In this document: positions 48,785 through 56,122 of the stretch, piece by piece
How positions within the stretch are numbered: position 1 is the first letter of the stretch
How the letters are laid out: each line of letters starts with the position of its first letter
Made by a program: the position numbers and the translations under genes
Origin: Actinomycetota bacterium
GTDB taxonomy: Bacteria; Actinomycetota; Rubrobacteria; Rubrobacterales; Rubrobacteraceae
Length of the DNA: 56,122 nt
Direction of reading: 5' to 3'
Assembly: GCA_902810695.1 (NCBI GenBank)
Contig: CADDYV010000019.1
Location: 1 to 56,122, forward strand
Notes under the pieces: model-generated
Told to the model about the DNA's origin: nothing
Database searches by the model: none
Seen by the model: only the letters and a program-made list of their open reading frames with translations

Positions 48785-49468
48785 CTAGAAAGTTCCGATC
48801 GAGACCTCGTCCATATCACCAGAGTACCAGTCTCCACCCCCAGACTTGGCTCCAATCGTCAAAGGCTGGGTGTTAGAGATCAAACCAACTACCACCTGGT
48901 TTGTGAAAGTCTGACCATCCACCGTGAGTTGTACACTCGTTGCAGTCTTGGTGCAGCTTACGGTGTGCCAGCGGCCATCTGCGAGGTTAGGACCATCAAC
49001 GATCTTGCCTACCTTTCCCGATGATCCCTTGAACAAACAGAAGGCCTTGGCTTTCTTATGGTTGTTTCTCGGCAGGACCTCTATCTTGTAGTCCCCACCT
49101 GGGGAGTTGGAGAGCCCCTTGCGGATGACGTCGTAATCACCCACAGCCTTGCTGGGTGGCTTGGTGAACCTGAGATGGGTGGTTATCTGGATGTTTGCCA
49201 GCTCCGGATTTAGAGAATCAGAGGATGGGACTGTTGCCATGGAGCTGGAGCCGTTGAAGTGATAGCCCTTATTCGCAAAGCCAGTGGTGCTGGTGATATT
49301 TTTCGTGGTGCCGTTATTGCCGTTGCCCGAGCTATCCACCAGTTTCGTTGGATCCTCCATGTGCCAGAGGGCGCTTTGGGCAGCAGCAAGGGCGATGCCT
49401 GAGAAGAGGATCAATGATCCCGCAACCGTGACCAACAGCAGCAGTGGATTTCTGAGTTTAGCAATCAA
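48785..49468 (-). CDS. secreted LamG/concanavalin A-like jelly-roll protein
   Basis: A 227-residue exported protein. A signal peptide (LLLLVTVAGSLILFSGIALAAA) occupies the first 30 residues; the mature part is one LamG-like jelly-roll domain with LWHMEDPTKLVDSSGNGNNG near residue 35, GYHFNGSSS near 67, HLRFTKPPSK near 97, RWHTVSCTKTATSVQLTVDG near 174 and the final GDMDEVSIG. Such domains bind carbohydrate or protein. There is no catalytic module, no LPXTG and no C-terminal helix, so it is probably released. The TTG start has AAAGGAG at six bases. Two Cys residues could pair outside the cell. Confidence 0.8.
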   Translation of the reverse strand: MIAKLRNPLLLLVTVAGSLILFSGIALAAAQSALWHMEDPTKLVDSSGNGNNGTTKNITSTTGFANKGYHFNGSSSMATVPSSDSLNPELANIQITTHLRFTKPPSKAVGDYDVIRKGLSNSPGGDYKIEVLPRNNHKKAKAFCLFKGSSGKVGKIVDGPNLADGRWHTVSCTKTATSVQLTVDGQTFTNQVVVGLISNTQPLTIGAKSGGGDWYSGDMDEVSIGTF

Positions 49469-49870
49469 ATAAAACTCCTTTACAAGGTTTTAATGGGCTT
49501 CATGACACTTTTGGCTCGTGAGCTGCCCGCCTGCTAACACGAACTCTAAATCTCCATTTCCTTGCTCCCTTCTCCTCTTTTTGCGGGGGTAAGGAACCGT
49601 ATAGCGATTCCTTGTAGCGAACCCCCTTTCGTCAGAAGCGGGGCCGGATATCACCCGATGAACTCCAGCAGCCCCCGCCGATAGCGCACCGTGTAACCTG
49701 CGCCTTCACCCTAACAGTCGAGAAACCTTGATTGCATCGCTCGAAAGAACTAATTTTGCACGATCCGAATGGACTATATTTCCAGGGCTAAACGAACTAT
49801 CTTTATATAGTCCAGGAGTTACGTGCACTGGTGCCCGGCGGACTCCGCTAGCTGGCGTGCTGCCGGGGGA
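49469..49870. other. 402 bp intergenic region with nested hairpins upstream of the LamG gene
   Basis: No gene is visible. Two structured elements stand out. At 49585-49626, GGGGGT and ACCCCC enclose AAGGAACCG/CGATTCCTT. At 49771-49813, GGACTATAT and ATATAGTCC are perfect 9-bp arms around 25 nt. Both would be in the leader or promoter of the LamG gene on the minus strand. The second also follows the cca stop by about 60 bp and may end its transcript. I recognise no known riboswitch. Confidence 0.45.
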
Positions 49871-51418
49871 CTATTTGTCCGACTGGCGGGAGTGGGTCTG
49901 GGAAAACAGGGCCTTGTCCCTGACGTACTCTTCGGCGAGTTGCCAGGCGCGCTCCTTGTCGTCCTGGGCGAGACGTCCCTCTATAACCTCGCCTTCGAGG
50001 TAGTTTTTTATCGGTTTGATCCAGGGTCCCGGCCCGCGCCCGAAGTGCTCCATCAACTCGTTGCCGTCTAGCGGGCTCTTGAGCTTCTCTATCTCTTCCT
50101 TTGCGCGGACTTCGTCCACCCTGGCACGCAGGGACTTCCAGGACTCCTCGGCGATGTGCCGGCGCCTCGGGGCGCTGCCGGTGATGTCTGCGCGGGCCAG
50201 CTTGAGCAAAAGATCCACGTTCGCAAGCTCCCGCTCTCCACGCACCAGATGCGTGTCGCGGATGAAGCGGCGCACCGCGGAGTCGCTCCACGGGTCGCGT
50301 CCGGCGGCGTAGCTCATCGGGCGCATGTGGTTGGCGACGAGGTGGGCGACGGCCTCGATGTCGTCGTTGGAGTATGCGAGCCGCCGCATGGCTTTGCGGG
50401 CTATCTTCGCCCCCACGTTCTCGTGGCCGTAGAAGTGGACCTTCTTCGCGATCGTCCTTCCGCCGCACCGCTCGCACTCGCCCTCTTCGGCGCTCTTCCT
50501 GACGGACTTGGCCCCGCAGTAGGTGCAGCGGTGCTCGTAGATGAGGGTGCGGGGCTTTCCGATGTCGTGGAAGAAGGCGGCCTTGCGCAGTATAGGGTCA
50601 GCCTCGACGCTTGAGACCACGATCAGGGTGTGCTCGAAGACGTCCTTGTGGTGGAACTCCGACTCCTGCTCCACGTTCACCGTCTCCAGGAATTCAGGCA
50701 CGATGTAGCGCATCAGCCCCAGGCGCACCAGCGCCCGCAAACCCTCCGCCACGTTCTCGGAGAGGAGTATCTTCTCAAACTCCTCCCGGATGCGCTCAGC
50801 GGAGATGCTCTCTAGCCAGTGGGCGTTCTCCTGGATGGCTGCTTCCAGATCCGGCGTCATCGCAAACGGCTTCTCGGGTTTCGACAGCGTGGTCTGGAAG
50901 CGAACCGCCCTGAGCATCCGCAGAGGGTCGTCGCGCATCCGCTCCAGCGGATCTCCCACAGCCCGGATGATACCCAGCTCCAGGTCCTTCCTACCGTCGG
51001 TGGGGTCGGAGATTTTACCTGTCAAAGCATCGGCGGCGATCGCGTTGATCGTGAAGTCGCGCCGGGAGAGGTCGTCTTCGAGGCTCTCGCCGAAGCGGAC
51101 CTCCGGGTGCCTGTCTCCCTTGGTGTAGAAGTCGCTGCGGTACGTGGTGATCTCGACCGCGTACCCGTCAACCTGCGCCCCGACGGTCCCGAACCGCTCC
51201 CCGACGGTCCACAGGTGGTCCGCCGCAGGTCTCAGGAGGGCTTTGATCTCCTTCGGGCGCGCCCCGGTCGTGGCGTCGGCGTCCTTGCCCGCGCTGCCGA
51301 GCAGCGAGTCGCGCACGAACCCGCCGACCAGGTACAGCTCGTGCTCGGAAGCTCGGAACGCCCCGCCGAGCCGCCCCAGAGGCTCCGGTATCTCCAGCTT
51401 TTTTACGTCCGCCATCAT
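49871..51418 (-). CDS. CCA tRNA nucleotidyltransferase-type protein with zinc-ribbon insertion
   Basis: A 515-residue class II nucleotidyltransferase that builds or repairs tRNA CCA ends (poly(A) polymerase activity is the alternative). The head has LYLVGGFVRDSLLG near residue 27, DADATTGARP near 45, SRRDFTINAIA near 118 and RAVGDPLERMRDDPLRMLRAVR near 152-173. An HD domain follows (FEHTL, FFHDIGKPRT near 283). Inserted in the HD domain, after IYEHR, are Cys298, Cys301, Cys315 and Cys318, a likely zinc ribbon. YGHENVGAKIARKAMRRL resumes the HD fold. The ATG at 51418 has no Shine-Dalgarno; TAGAAT lies 12 nt before. tRNA-Arg at 56 kb ends without an encoded CCA, consistent with need for this enzyme. 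Confidence 0.9.
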   Translation of the reverse strand: MMADVKKLEIPEPLGRLGGAFRASEHELYLVGGFVRDSLLGSAGKDADATTGARPKEIKALLRPAADHLWTVGERFGTVGAQVDGYAVEITTYRSDFYTKGDRHPEVRFGESLEDDLSRRDFTINAIAADALTGKISDPTDGRKDLELGIIRAVGDPLERMRDDPLRMLRAVRFQTTLSKPEKPFAMTPDLEAAIQENAHWLESISAERIREEFEKILLSENVAEGLRALVRLGLMRYIVPEFLETVNVEQESEFHHKDVFEHTLIVVSSVEADPILRKAAFFHDIGKPRTLIYEHRCTYCGAKSVRKSAEEGECERCGGRTIAKKVHFYGHENVGAKIARKAMRRLAYSNDDIEAVAHLVANHMRPMSYAAGRDPWSDSAVRRFIRDTHLVRGERELANVDLLLKLARADITGSAPRRRHIAEESWKSLRARVDEVRAKEEIEKLKSPLDGNELMEHFGRGPGPWIKPIKNYLEGEVIEGRLAQDDKERAWQLAEEYVRDKALFSQTHSRQSDK

Positions 51419-51466
51419 ATAGAACAACTGATTCTAGTATGCGGGCGCGGTTCAGGGAATCTGGGG

Positions 51467-51811
51467 TTAGTTTTGATCCCCGGAAACCGCGGCCTCGCGC
51501 GAAGGATAAACGTCGAAGTAGTCGCCGAACCCCGTTACGTTGAAGATGCGCTCGACCGCCTTCGACGGGGTGGCGAGGCGCAGGAGGATCCCGCGTTCTT
51601 TGAGCGCGTCATGCACCCGCATGAACGTCGAGAGCGCGGTCGAGTCCATAAACGCCACGCCGCTTATGTCTACGACGATGGCCCGAACACCGTTAGCGCC
51701 GCGTTCTATGGCGTACTGGACCCTGGGAGCCGTGTGGAGGTCCACCTCCCCCCGCACCGAAATGACGGAGTAGGTTTTGGCGTGCTCGTCTACACTTACC
51801 TCGAAGTTCAT
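51467..51811 (-). CDS. STAS-domain anti-sigma factor antagonist
   Basis: A 114-residue single STAS domain of the SpoIIAA/RsbV type. It has VISVRGEVDLHTAPRVQYAI near residue 16, VVDISGVAFMDSTALSTFMR near 46 with the phosphorylatable Ser of DST at about 57, and LRLATPSKAVERIFNVTGFG near 77. Such proteins bind an anti-sigma kinase and free an alternative sigma factor; phosphorylation switches them off. No RsbW-type kinase or sigma factor is adjacent, so the partner must lie elsewhere. It is divergent from the NYN gene. Confidence 0.92.
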   Translation of the reverse strand: MNFEVSVDEHAKTYSVISVRGEVDLHTAPRVQYAIERGANGVRAIVVDISGVAFMDSTALSTFMRVHDALKERGILLRLATPSKAVERIFNVTGFGDYFDVYPSREAAVSGDQN

Positions 51812-51937
51812 ATCAAAGATCCGGCCCCTCTAACTCGATGATACGGCTAAAACTTCAAGATATTATATTAGCTCTCACGCCTGACAAAGCTTTATTTCCA
51901 CTGGAGGTACAGCGTTTTCTGGTAACATGAGAGGTCA

Positions 51938-52501
51938 ATGGATGTAGTAGACCCAACAGAACGTGTAGCGGTCTTCGTAGACGGGGCGAACCTCTACCAC
52001 TCGATCAAGAACTACTACAGCGGTGTCCTCGACTACGAGCGGCTGCTGCAGGTAGCCACCGACGGGCGCAAGCTACTCAGGGCGACCTTCTACATCGTCG
52101 AGAAGCAGGAGTCGGATGAGCCGGGGGCATCTTCGGCCCGCTCTTTCGTCTACAACCTGAACAACTTCGGCTATAAGGTGCGCTCGAAACCCCTCATCAT
52201 GCACGAGACATTCTCTGCTAGCGGGGAACGGATAGTCTCTCACAAGGGCGACTGGGATGTGGGGATCGTCGTGGACATGATGCGTCTTGCCGACTACGCC
52301 GATGCCTACGTGCTCGTCTCCGGCGACGGCGACTACGTGGAGGCGGTCGAGTACCTCCAGAGTGAGAAGGGCCTGCGCATAGAGGTCATAAGCGCAAGTC
52401 AGTGTACTTCCCAGGCCCTCCTCGACGTTTGCGACCGGCACACCGACCTCGCCGACATCCCGGATCTCTTCCGCGGCCAGAGGCTGAGGGCCGAGGGCTA
52501 G
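51938..52501 (+). CDS. NYN domain (LabA/DUF88-like) putative nuclease
   Basis: A 187-residue NYN-domain protein of the PIN-like nuclease superfamily, predicted to cut RNA in the cytoplasm. The acidic residues expected at the metal site are in VAVFVDGANLYHSIK near residue 10, KGDWDVGIVVDMM near 103-115 and YVLVSGDGDYVEAVEYLQ near 125. Family members include LabA-like regulators and RNA-processing enzymes, but no target can be assigned. TAACAT lies 9 nt before the ATG, suggesting a nearly leaderless mRNA. It converges on murB, 5 bp away. Confidence 0.88.
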   Translation: MDVVDPTERVAVFVDGANLYHSIKNYYSGVLDYERLLQVATDGRKLLRATFYIVEKQESDEPGASSARSFVYNLNNFGYKVRSKPLIMHETFSASGERIVSHKGDWDVGIVVDMMRLADYADAYVLVSGDGDYVEAVEYLQSEKGLRIEVISASQCTSQALLDVCDRHTDLADIPDLFRGQRLRAEG

Positions 52502-52506
52502 AGCCC

Positions 52507-53400
52507 TTACGGCTCTCCCACAACCCGCACTTCCTGCTCCAGCTCTATCCCGAGTTTTTCGCGAACCGTCTCTCTGACGAGCTCTATGAGCTTGAGGGCG
52601 TCATCCGCCGCGCCGCCGCCGTGGTTGACCAGGTAGTTGGCGTGAACGGGGGAGACTTCTATCTGCCCGATCCTCGTCCCCTTGAGGCCTGCGGCTTCGA
52701 TCACGCGACCGGGAAAGTCTCCGGGGGGACGCTTGAAGGTCGAGCCGCAACTGGGTTTGCTCGGAGAGCCGTTCATCCGCTGCATCCTGAACTTCCGGAT
52801 CCGGGCCTTCAACTCCTCGGCGTCTCCGGGCTTGAGAACGTACCCCGCCCGCAGAACGGTCCAGTCGGGGTGCTCGTGCAGGATGCTGTGGCGGTAGGAG
52901 AGGTCCAACTCCGCGTTTGCCATCCGCTCTACCCGTCCGTCCCGGTAGATGTCGGCCCACGCCAGCACGTCTACCGTCTCCCCCCCGTAGGCTCCGGCGT
53001 TCATGTAGACGGCGCCGCCGACGGTTCCGGGGATACCTGTTGCGAACTCCAGGCCCGCGAGCCCGCGTCCTGCGGTTGCGTTGGCGAGCGCCGGGTAGAG
53101 CACCCCGGCGTCGGCGACCACGCGGTTTTCGGAGATCTCGACGTTGTTCAAAACCTTGGCGAGCCGGATGGTGAGCCCCCGGATGCCGCCGTCCCTGACG
53201 AGCACGTTCGTCCCTCCGCCCAGAACGGTTGTCGGGATGCCGTTGGCGCGGGCGGTCTCAAGGGCTGCGACGAGCTCCTCGATGCTTCTCGGTTCGAGCA
53301 GGGCGTCGGCGGGGCCGCCGATCTTCCAGGCCGTGTAGCGCCTCAGAGGTTCGTCGAACTTGGCCGTGGGGAAGAGCCGTTGTAAAGTTCCGTTGTGCAT
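52507..53400 (-). CDS. murB: UDP-N-acetylmuramate dehydrogenase
   Basis: Reduces UDP-GlcNAc-enolpyruvate to UDP-MurNAc with NADPH in peptidoglycan precursor synthesis. The 297-residue flavoprotein has RYTAWKIGGPADALLEP near residue 21, VLGGGTNVLVRDGGIRGL near 59, GLEFATGIPGTVGGAVYMNAG near 102-122 in two touching blocks, YRHSIL near 156, and the catalytic Ser in PSCGSTFKRPPGDFPG near 213, with the late Glu in LELEQEVRVVGEP region. TATATT is 7 nt before the ATG, so the gene is probably leaderless. It stands alone, away from the usual mur/fts cluster. Confidence 0.96.
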   Translation of the reverse strand: MHNGTLQRLFPTAKFDEPLRRYTAWKIGGPADALLEPRSIEELVAALETARANGIPTTVLGGGTNVLVRDGGIRGLTIRLAKVLNNVEISENRVVADAGVLYPALANATAGRGLAGLEFATGIPGTVGGAVYMNAGAYGGETVDVLAWADIYRDGRVERMANAELDLSYRHSILHEHPDWTVLRAGYVLKPGDAEELKARIRKFRMQRMNGSPSKPSCGSTFKRPPGDFPGRVIEAAGLKGTRIGQIEVSPVHANYLVNHGGGAADDALKLIELVRETVREKLGIELEQEVRVVGEP

Positions 53401-53407
53401 GCAGGAA

Positions 53408-53413
53408 AATATA
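53408..53413 (-). promoter_or_regulatory. -10 box of leaderless murB promoter
   Basis: TATATT on the minus strand with a 7-nt gap to the ATG at 53400. No clear -35. Confidence 0.5.
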
Positions 53414-53524
53414 GAGTACCGGGTGTCGGTTTGCACGAGGCCTCAGGAAGATTCAATTCTTCGACGAAGATAGAGAGGCGTTTCTTGGGACTGGCACTTT
53501 GGATCTGGAGAAGGAGTTTAGAGA

Positions 53525-54565
53525 ATGAAGGCTATGGCTCTGGCGGCGGGTAAAGGGACCCGCCTCTTCCCGCTCACCGGAGAGATCCCGAAGCCCATGG
53601 CGCCGGTTGTGGACAGGCCGATTATCGAGCACATCTTCGATCTTCTGGCTACCCACGGCATCGAGGAGGTCCATGTCAACGTCTACTATCTGGCCGACGC
53701 CCTCCTCAAGACTTACGGAGAGACTTCGCGCGTAAATGGCATGAAAGTGCACATGAGCCGCGAGAAGGAGCTGCTCGGCACAGCCGGAGGGGTGAAGCGC
53801 CTGGCGGAGAACTTCGACGATACTTTCGTCATCGTCTCCGGTGATGCCCTCACCGACATAAACCTCCGGGAACTTGTAGACTTCCACCGCGAAAAGGGTG
53901 CGATGGCTACGATAGCCTTGCGGAGGGTCTACGACACTTCGGAGTTCGGGGTCGTTGATGTGGATGATGAGGGGAACATCAGGGGATTTCAGGAGAAGCC
54001 AGACCCGAAGAATGCCATAAGCACGCTCGCCAACAGCGGCATCTACGTCCTGGAGCCGCGCGCCCTGGACTACATTCCCGAAGATACCTTCTACGACTTC
54101 GCCCAGGATGTTTTCCCGAAGTTTCTTAAGGCCGGGGAGAAGTTCGTCGGGTATCAGGGAGATTTCTACTGGTCGGACATCGGAACGCTTCAGGCCTACC
54201 GCGAGGCGCAGTACGACGTGCTCTCCGGGCGGGTGCAGGTGAAGATCCCCGGCGAGAGGCGCGGAGAGAACCTGTGGGTCGGGGAGAACGCCCAGATCCA
54301 CCCTTCCGCCAGAATCGAAGGGGATGTGGTCGTGGGCCGCGACGCCGTGATCGGGCGCAACGTGGTTCTGGCTGGAGACGTAACGGTCGGCAGCGACTGC
54401 TGGATCAGGCCCGGCGCGACCATCAAGAGCAGCATCCTGCTTCCCGGCGCGAGTGTGGGGGACGGGGCGTACCTCGAAGACTGCATCGTGGGGCACGGCT
54501 ACGACGTGAGGCCCGGAGAGACTATCCGGGGTGGCGCGCTTATCCGACGGGTGGCGGGTACTTAG
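53525..54565 (+). CDS. NDP-sugar pyrophosphorylase, mannose-1-phosphate guanylyltransferase type
   Basis: A 346-residue nucleotidyltransferase. The N-terminal Rossmann-like domain has ALAAGKGTRLFPLTGEIPKPM at about 5-25, LLGTAGGVKRLAENF near 83, IVSGDALTDINL near 101 and FQEKP near 152. The C-terminal part (about 245-335) is a left-handed beta helix made of hexapeptide repeats (IHPSARIEGDVVVGRDAVIG, SSILLPGASVGDGAYLEDCI). Such proteins make GDP-mannose or other NDP-sugars for glycans. A GDP-mannose product would feed the PimA-like enzyme at 3.9 kb, but this is inferred. AGAAGGAG supports ATG 53525. Confidence 0.88.
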   Translation: MKAMALAAGKGTRLFPLTGEIPKPMAPVVDRPIIEHIFDLLATHGIEEVHVNVYYLADALLKTYGETSRVNGMKVHMSREKELLGTAGGVKRLAENFDDTFVIVSGDALTDINLRELVDFHREKGAMATIALRRVYDTSEFGVVDVDDEGNIRGFQEKPDPKNAISTLANSGIYVLEPRALDYIPEDTFYDFAQDVFPKFLKAGEKFVGYQGDFYWSDIGTLQAYREAQYDVLSGRVQVKIPGERRGENLWVGENAQIHPSARIEGDVVVGRDAVIGRNVVLAGDVTVGSDCWIRPGATIKSSILLPGASVGDGAYLEDCIVGHGYDVRPGETIRGGALIRRVAGT

Positions 54566-55200
54566 GCTCCGCCCAGAAGCCGGATTACTTCCTCGTCGGT
54601 TACGGGGTCGAACTTTTCGTAGTAGAAACCTACCGCCCCCATGTCCTCGGCGACGTGGGGGCACACCACCTCGTCTACTTTGTCCCGGATCCTGCCGTAT
54701 CCCTGCACGCTCGCTACGGGCACGGCGAAAACCATCCGCGAAGGCCCCTGGCGCTCGACGGAAGCTATCGCGGCCTCTGCCGTGCTGCCGGTGGCGAGCC
54801 CGTCATCGGCCAGGATGCACGTTTTGCCTTCGAGGGGAGGGCGCAATCCATCCCGCCGGTAGAGGCTCGTGCGCTGTTCCAGGGTCTCTCTCTGGCGGGA
54901 AATCTCCCGCTCCAGATAATCTTCCGGCACCTTGAGGTGCTCCACCAGAGCTTTATCCACCAGCGCCACACCGTCTTCCGCTATGGCTCCCAGGGCCAAC
55001 TCGGGTTGCATCGGCGCGCCGATCTTGCGCACCACGACTACATCCAGCGGGGCCCCCAGTTTCTTGGCTATCTCCGCTGCCACCACGACGCCGCCCCGTG
55101 GCAACCCCAGGACGACGACATCTTCGCGAGCGGAGTAGGCAGCCTCTAGCTCCTCCGCCAATTTGTTGCCGGCTTCTATGCGGTCGCGGAGTCTGAACAT
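54562..55200 (-). CDS. phosphoribosyltransferase-fold protein
   Basis: A 212-residue type I PRTase-domain protein. The PRPP-binding loop is CILADDGLATGSTAEAAIAS near residue 129-148, and VVVLGLPRGGVVVAAEIAKKLG near 27-48 is the first conserved region. A long central insertion (about 70-125) with LEREISRQRETLEQR is typical of the group of uncharacterised PRTases often found beside alpha/beta hydrolases or regulators. No nucleobase substrate can be named. The last 4 bp overlap the sugar nucleotidyltransferase stop. It is co-directional with the response regulator gene, 16 bp downstream of its own start. Confidence 0.87.
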   Translation of the reverse strand: MFRLRDRIEAGNKLAEELEAAYSAREDVVVLGLPRGGVVVAAEIAKKLGAPLDVVVVRKIGAPMQPELALGAIAEDGVALVDKALVEHLKVPEDYLEREISRQRETLEQRTSLYRRDGLRPPLEGKTCILADDGLATGSTAEAAIASVERQGPSRMVFAVPVASVQGYGRIRDKVDEVVCPHVAEDMGAVGFYYEKFDPVTDEEVIRLLGGA

Positions 55201-55216
55201 CGCCAAAGAATCCGGG

Positions 55217-55909
55217 TCAGCCGGGCCTTATGAAGCGATAGCCGAAGCCCCGGACGGTCTCTATCAGCTTGGGATCGTTGGGGTTGTCGCCGAGCTTGGT
55301 ACGCAGGCGCTGGACGTAGACGTTGACGGTGCGCTCGTCTATAAACTCGTCTTCGCCCCAGACCTGCCTCAGAAGCGCGTCGCGGGGAAAGACCCTTCCC
55401 GGATTCTGGGCCAGGGTGTGCAACAGCTTGAACTCCCTCGGAGAGAGCAGAATTTCTTTGCCCCCCTTGCGCACCTCTACCTGATCTGGGTCTATCTCCA
55501 GATCCCCGATCTGGACCTTCCCGGAGACTCCGGAGAGGCTGTTGGCGAATTCTCTCTTGCGGAAGATCTGCTTGACGCGCGCCACCAGCTCTCGCGGGTT
55601 GACCGGAGAGCGCATGTAATAGTCTGCGCCAAGCTCTATGCCGACGATCCGCTCCATCGTATCCTCATCCCGCAGGAGCGCGACCGTCGAGACGCCGGGT
55701 TTCTGGACGGCGGAGATCACCCGGAACCCCCTCTCGTCGGGCAGCCGGTTGTCTACGACTGCGATCTCGAAGCTCTGGTTTTCAGCCATCTGCCGCGCCT
55801 GGGCACCCGTCCCCGCGGGCAACACCCTCCATCCCTCGCTGGAGAGCGCCCGCCGCAAGCGCAGCCTCTCCTCGTCATCCCCGATTACGAGCAAAACCGA
55901 TGCGTCCAA
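55217..55909 (-). CDS. OmpR/PhoB family response regulator with atypical receiver
   Basis: A 230-residue DNA-binding response regulator. The receiver domain (1-115) keeps Asp11, Asp12 and the phospho-acceptor Asp53 (VVDNRLPDERGF). The Thr/Ser switch position reads Leu79, and the near-invariant Lys of the KPF motif reads Ser101 (MRSPV), so phosphorylation signalling may be altered or absent. The C-terminal winged helix (about 130-228) is typical: SPREFKLLHTLAQNPGRVF, RDALLRQVWG, RTVNVYVQRLRTKLGD and VRGFGYRF. No histidine kinase lies next to it on this side. The TTG start at 55909 has no ribosome-binding site. Confidence 0.92.
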   Translation of the reverse strand: MDASVLLVIGDDEERLRLRRALSSEGWRVLPAGTGAQARQMAENQSFEIAVVDNRLPDERGFRVISAVQKPGVSTVALLRDEDTMERIVGIELGADYYMRSPVNPRELVARVKQIFRKREFANSLSGVSGKVQIGDLEIDPDQVEVRKGGKEILLSPREFKLLHTLAQNPGRVFPRDALLRQVWGEDEFIDERTVNVYVQRLRTKLGDNPNDPKLIETVRGFGYRFIRPG

Positions 55910-56007
55910 AAGTTATAACTACCTTATACTCTCCGACCATCCTCCAGAATTCTCTCAAAGTATACCCGGAAAAACATCCCCGAATAACCGCCTCGGAGAT
56001 CGTACCC

Positions 56008-56038
56008 TTGAGCAATTCCCCTCCTACGATATTATAAT
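56008..56038 (+). promoter_or_regulatory. tRNA promoter
   Basis: A perfect TATAAT at 56033-56038 and TTGAGC at 56008-56013 with a 19-bp spacer. The predicted start falls at the first base of the tRNA or one or two bases before it. Confidence 0.65.
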
Positions 56039-56046
56039 CGGTACAC

Positions 56047-56120
<74 letters not shown>

Positions 56121-56122
56121 CT

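Noticed and set aside
53453-54664. Long open frame opposite the sugar nucleotidyltransferase
   Set aside because: Antisense shadow of a gene with clear catalytic and hexapeptide-repeat motifs.

Overview
The window is a high-GC, gene-dense bacterial chromosome segment with no phage, plasmid, insertion-sequence or CRISPR signature. The mix points to an actinobacterium of the Rubrobacter type. It has a PimA-like mannosyltransferase, a class E-like sortase, a citrate synthase with a DNA-binding N-terminus, a PolX-PHP polymerase, many GTG/TTG starts, and several genes whose -10 box sits exactly 7 nt before the start codon, as in leaderless transcription. The genus is an inference from gene content, not a proof.

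Layout. 1-9.5 kb: end of an MFS transporter, metG, then an overlapping plus-strand run (leader ORF, dut, Mut7-C nuclease, PimA-like transferase, DUF1990, YdjM-like membrane protein), the divergent leaderless pair yqeK/cinA, and an FAD oxidoreductase. 9.6-12.4 kb: a stand-alone transcript carrying a 16-nt perfect complement of the 16S rRNA 3' end, then two divergent citrate synthase genes, one fused to a helix-turn-helix, with palindromes between them. 12.4-23.9 kb: CPBP protease, Nudix, PolX, membrane metallophosphoesterase, GT28-type glycosyltransferase, then a membrane block (DMT exporter, PAP2, DedA, TauE, CDF with three C-terminal domains, two signal peptidases). 24-28.9 kb: a secreted beta-propeller protein behind a strong promoter, malQ, tenA and a DHFR-like reductase.

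28.9-37.2 kb is a thiamin region. One minus-strand operon runs DUF2071 - thiE - double Nudix - thiL. A second runs thiT - thiD - thiM behind a TPP riboswitch. With tenA this looks like uptake and salvage of thiamin and its HMP and thiazole moieties; thiC and thiG are not in the window. The double-Nudix protein overlaps thiE by 4 bp and is a good candidate for a thiamin-linked pyrophosphatase.

37.3-46.8 kb: a Crp/Fnr regulator, an SDR, then a probable sugar-alcohol catabolic cluster (RbtT-type permease, glycerol-1-phosphate-dehydrogenase-like enzyme, HAD-IIA phosphatase, FGGY kinase, divergent DeoR regulator, RpiB-type isomerase, second HAD-IIA phosphatase). The set suggests a kinase-first route in which a metal/NAD(P) dehydrogenase of the AraM family takes the place usually held by a FAD enzyme or a polyol dehydrogenase; the substrate is unknown.

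46.9-56.1 kb: sortase, rhodanese, a secreted LamG-like protein, CCA-adding-type nucleotidyltransferase with a zinc-ribbon insertion in its HD domain, STAS protein, NYN nuclease, murB, sugar nucleotidyltransferase, phosphoribosyltransferase, an atypical OmpR-family regulator lacking switch residues, and tRNA-Arg(ACG) at the right edge.
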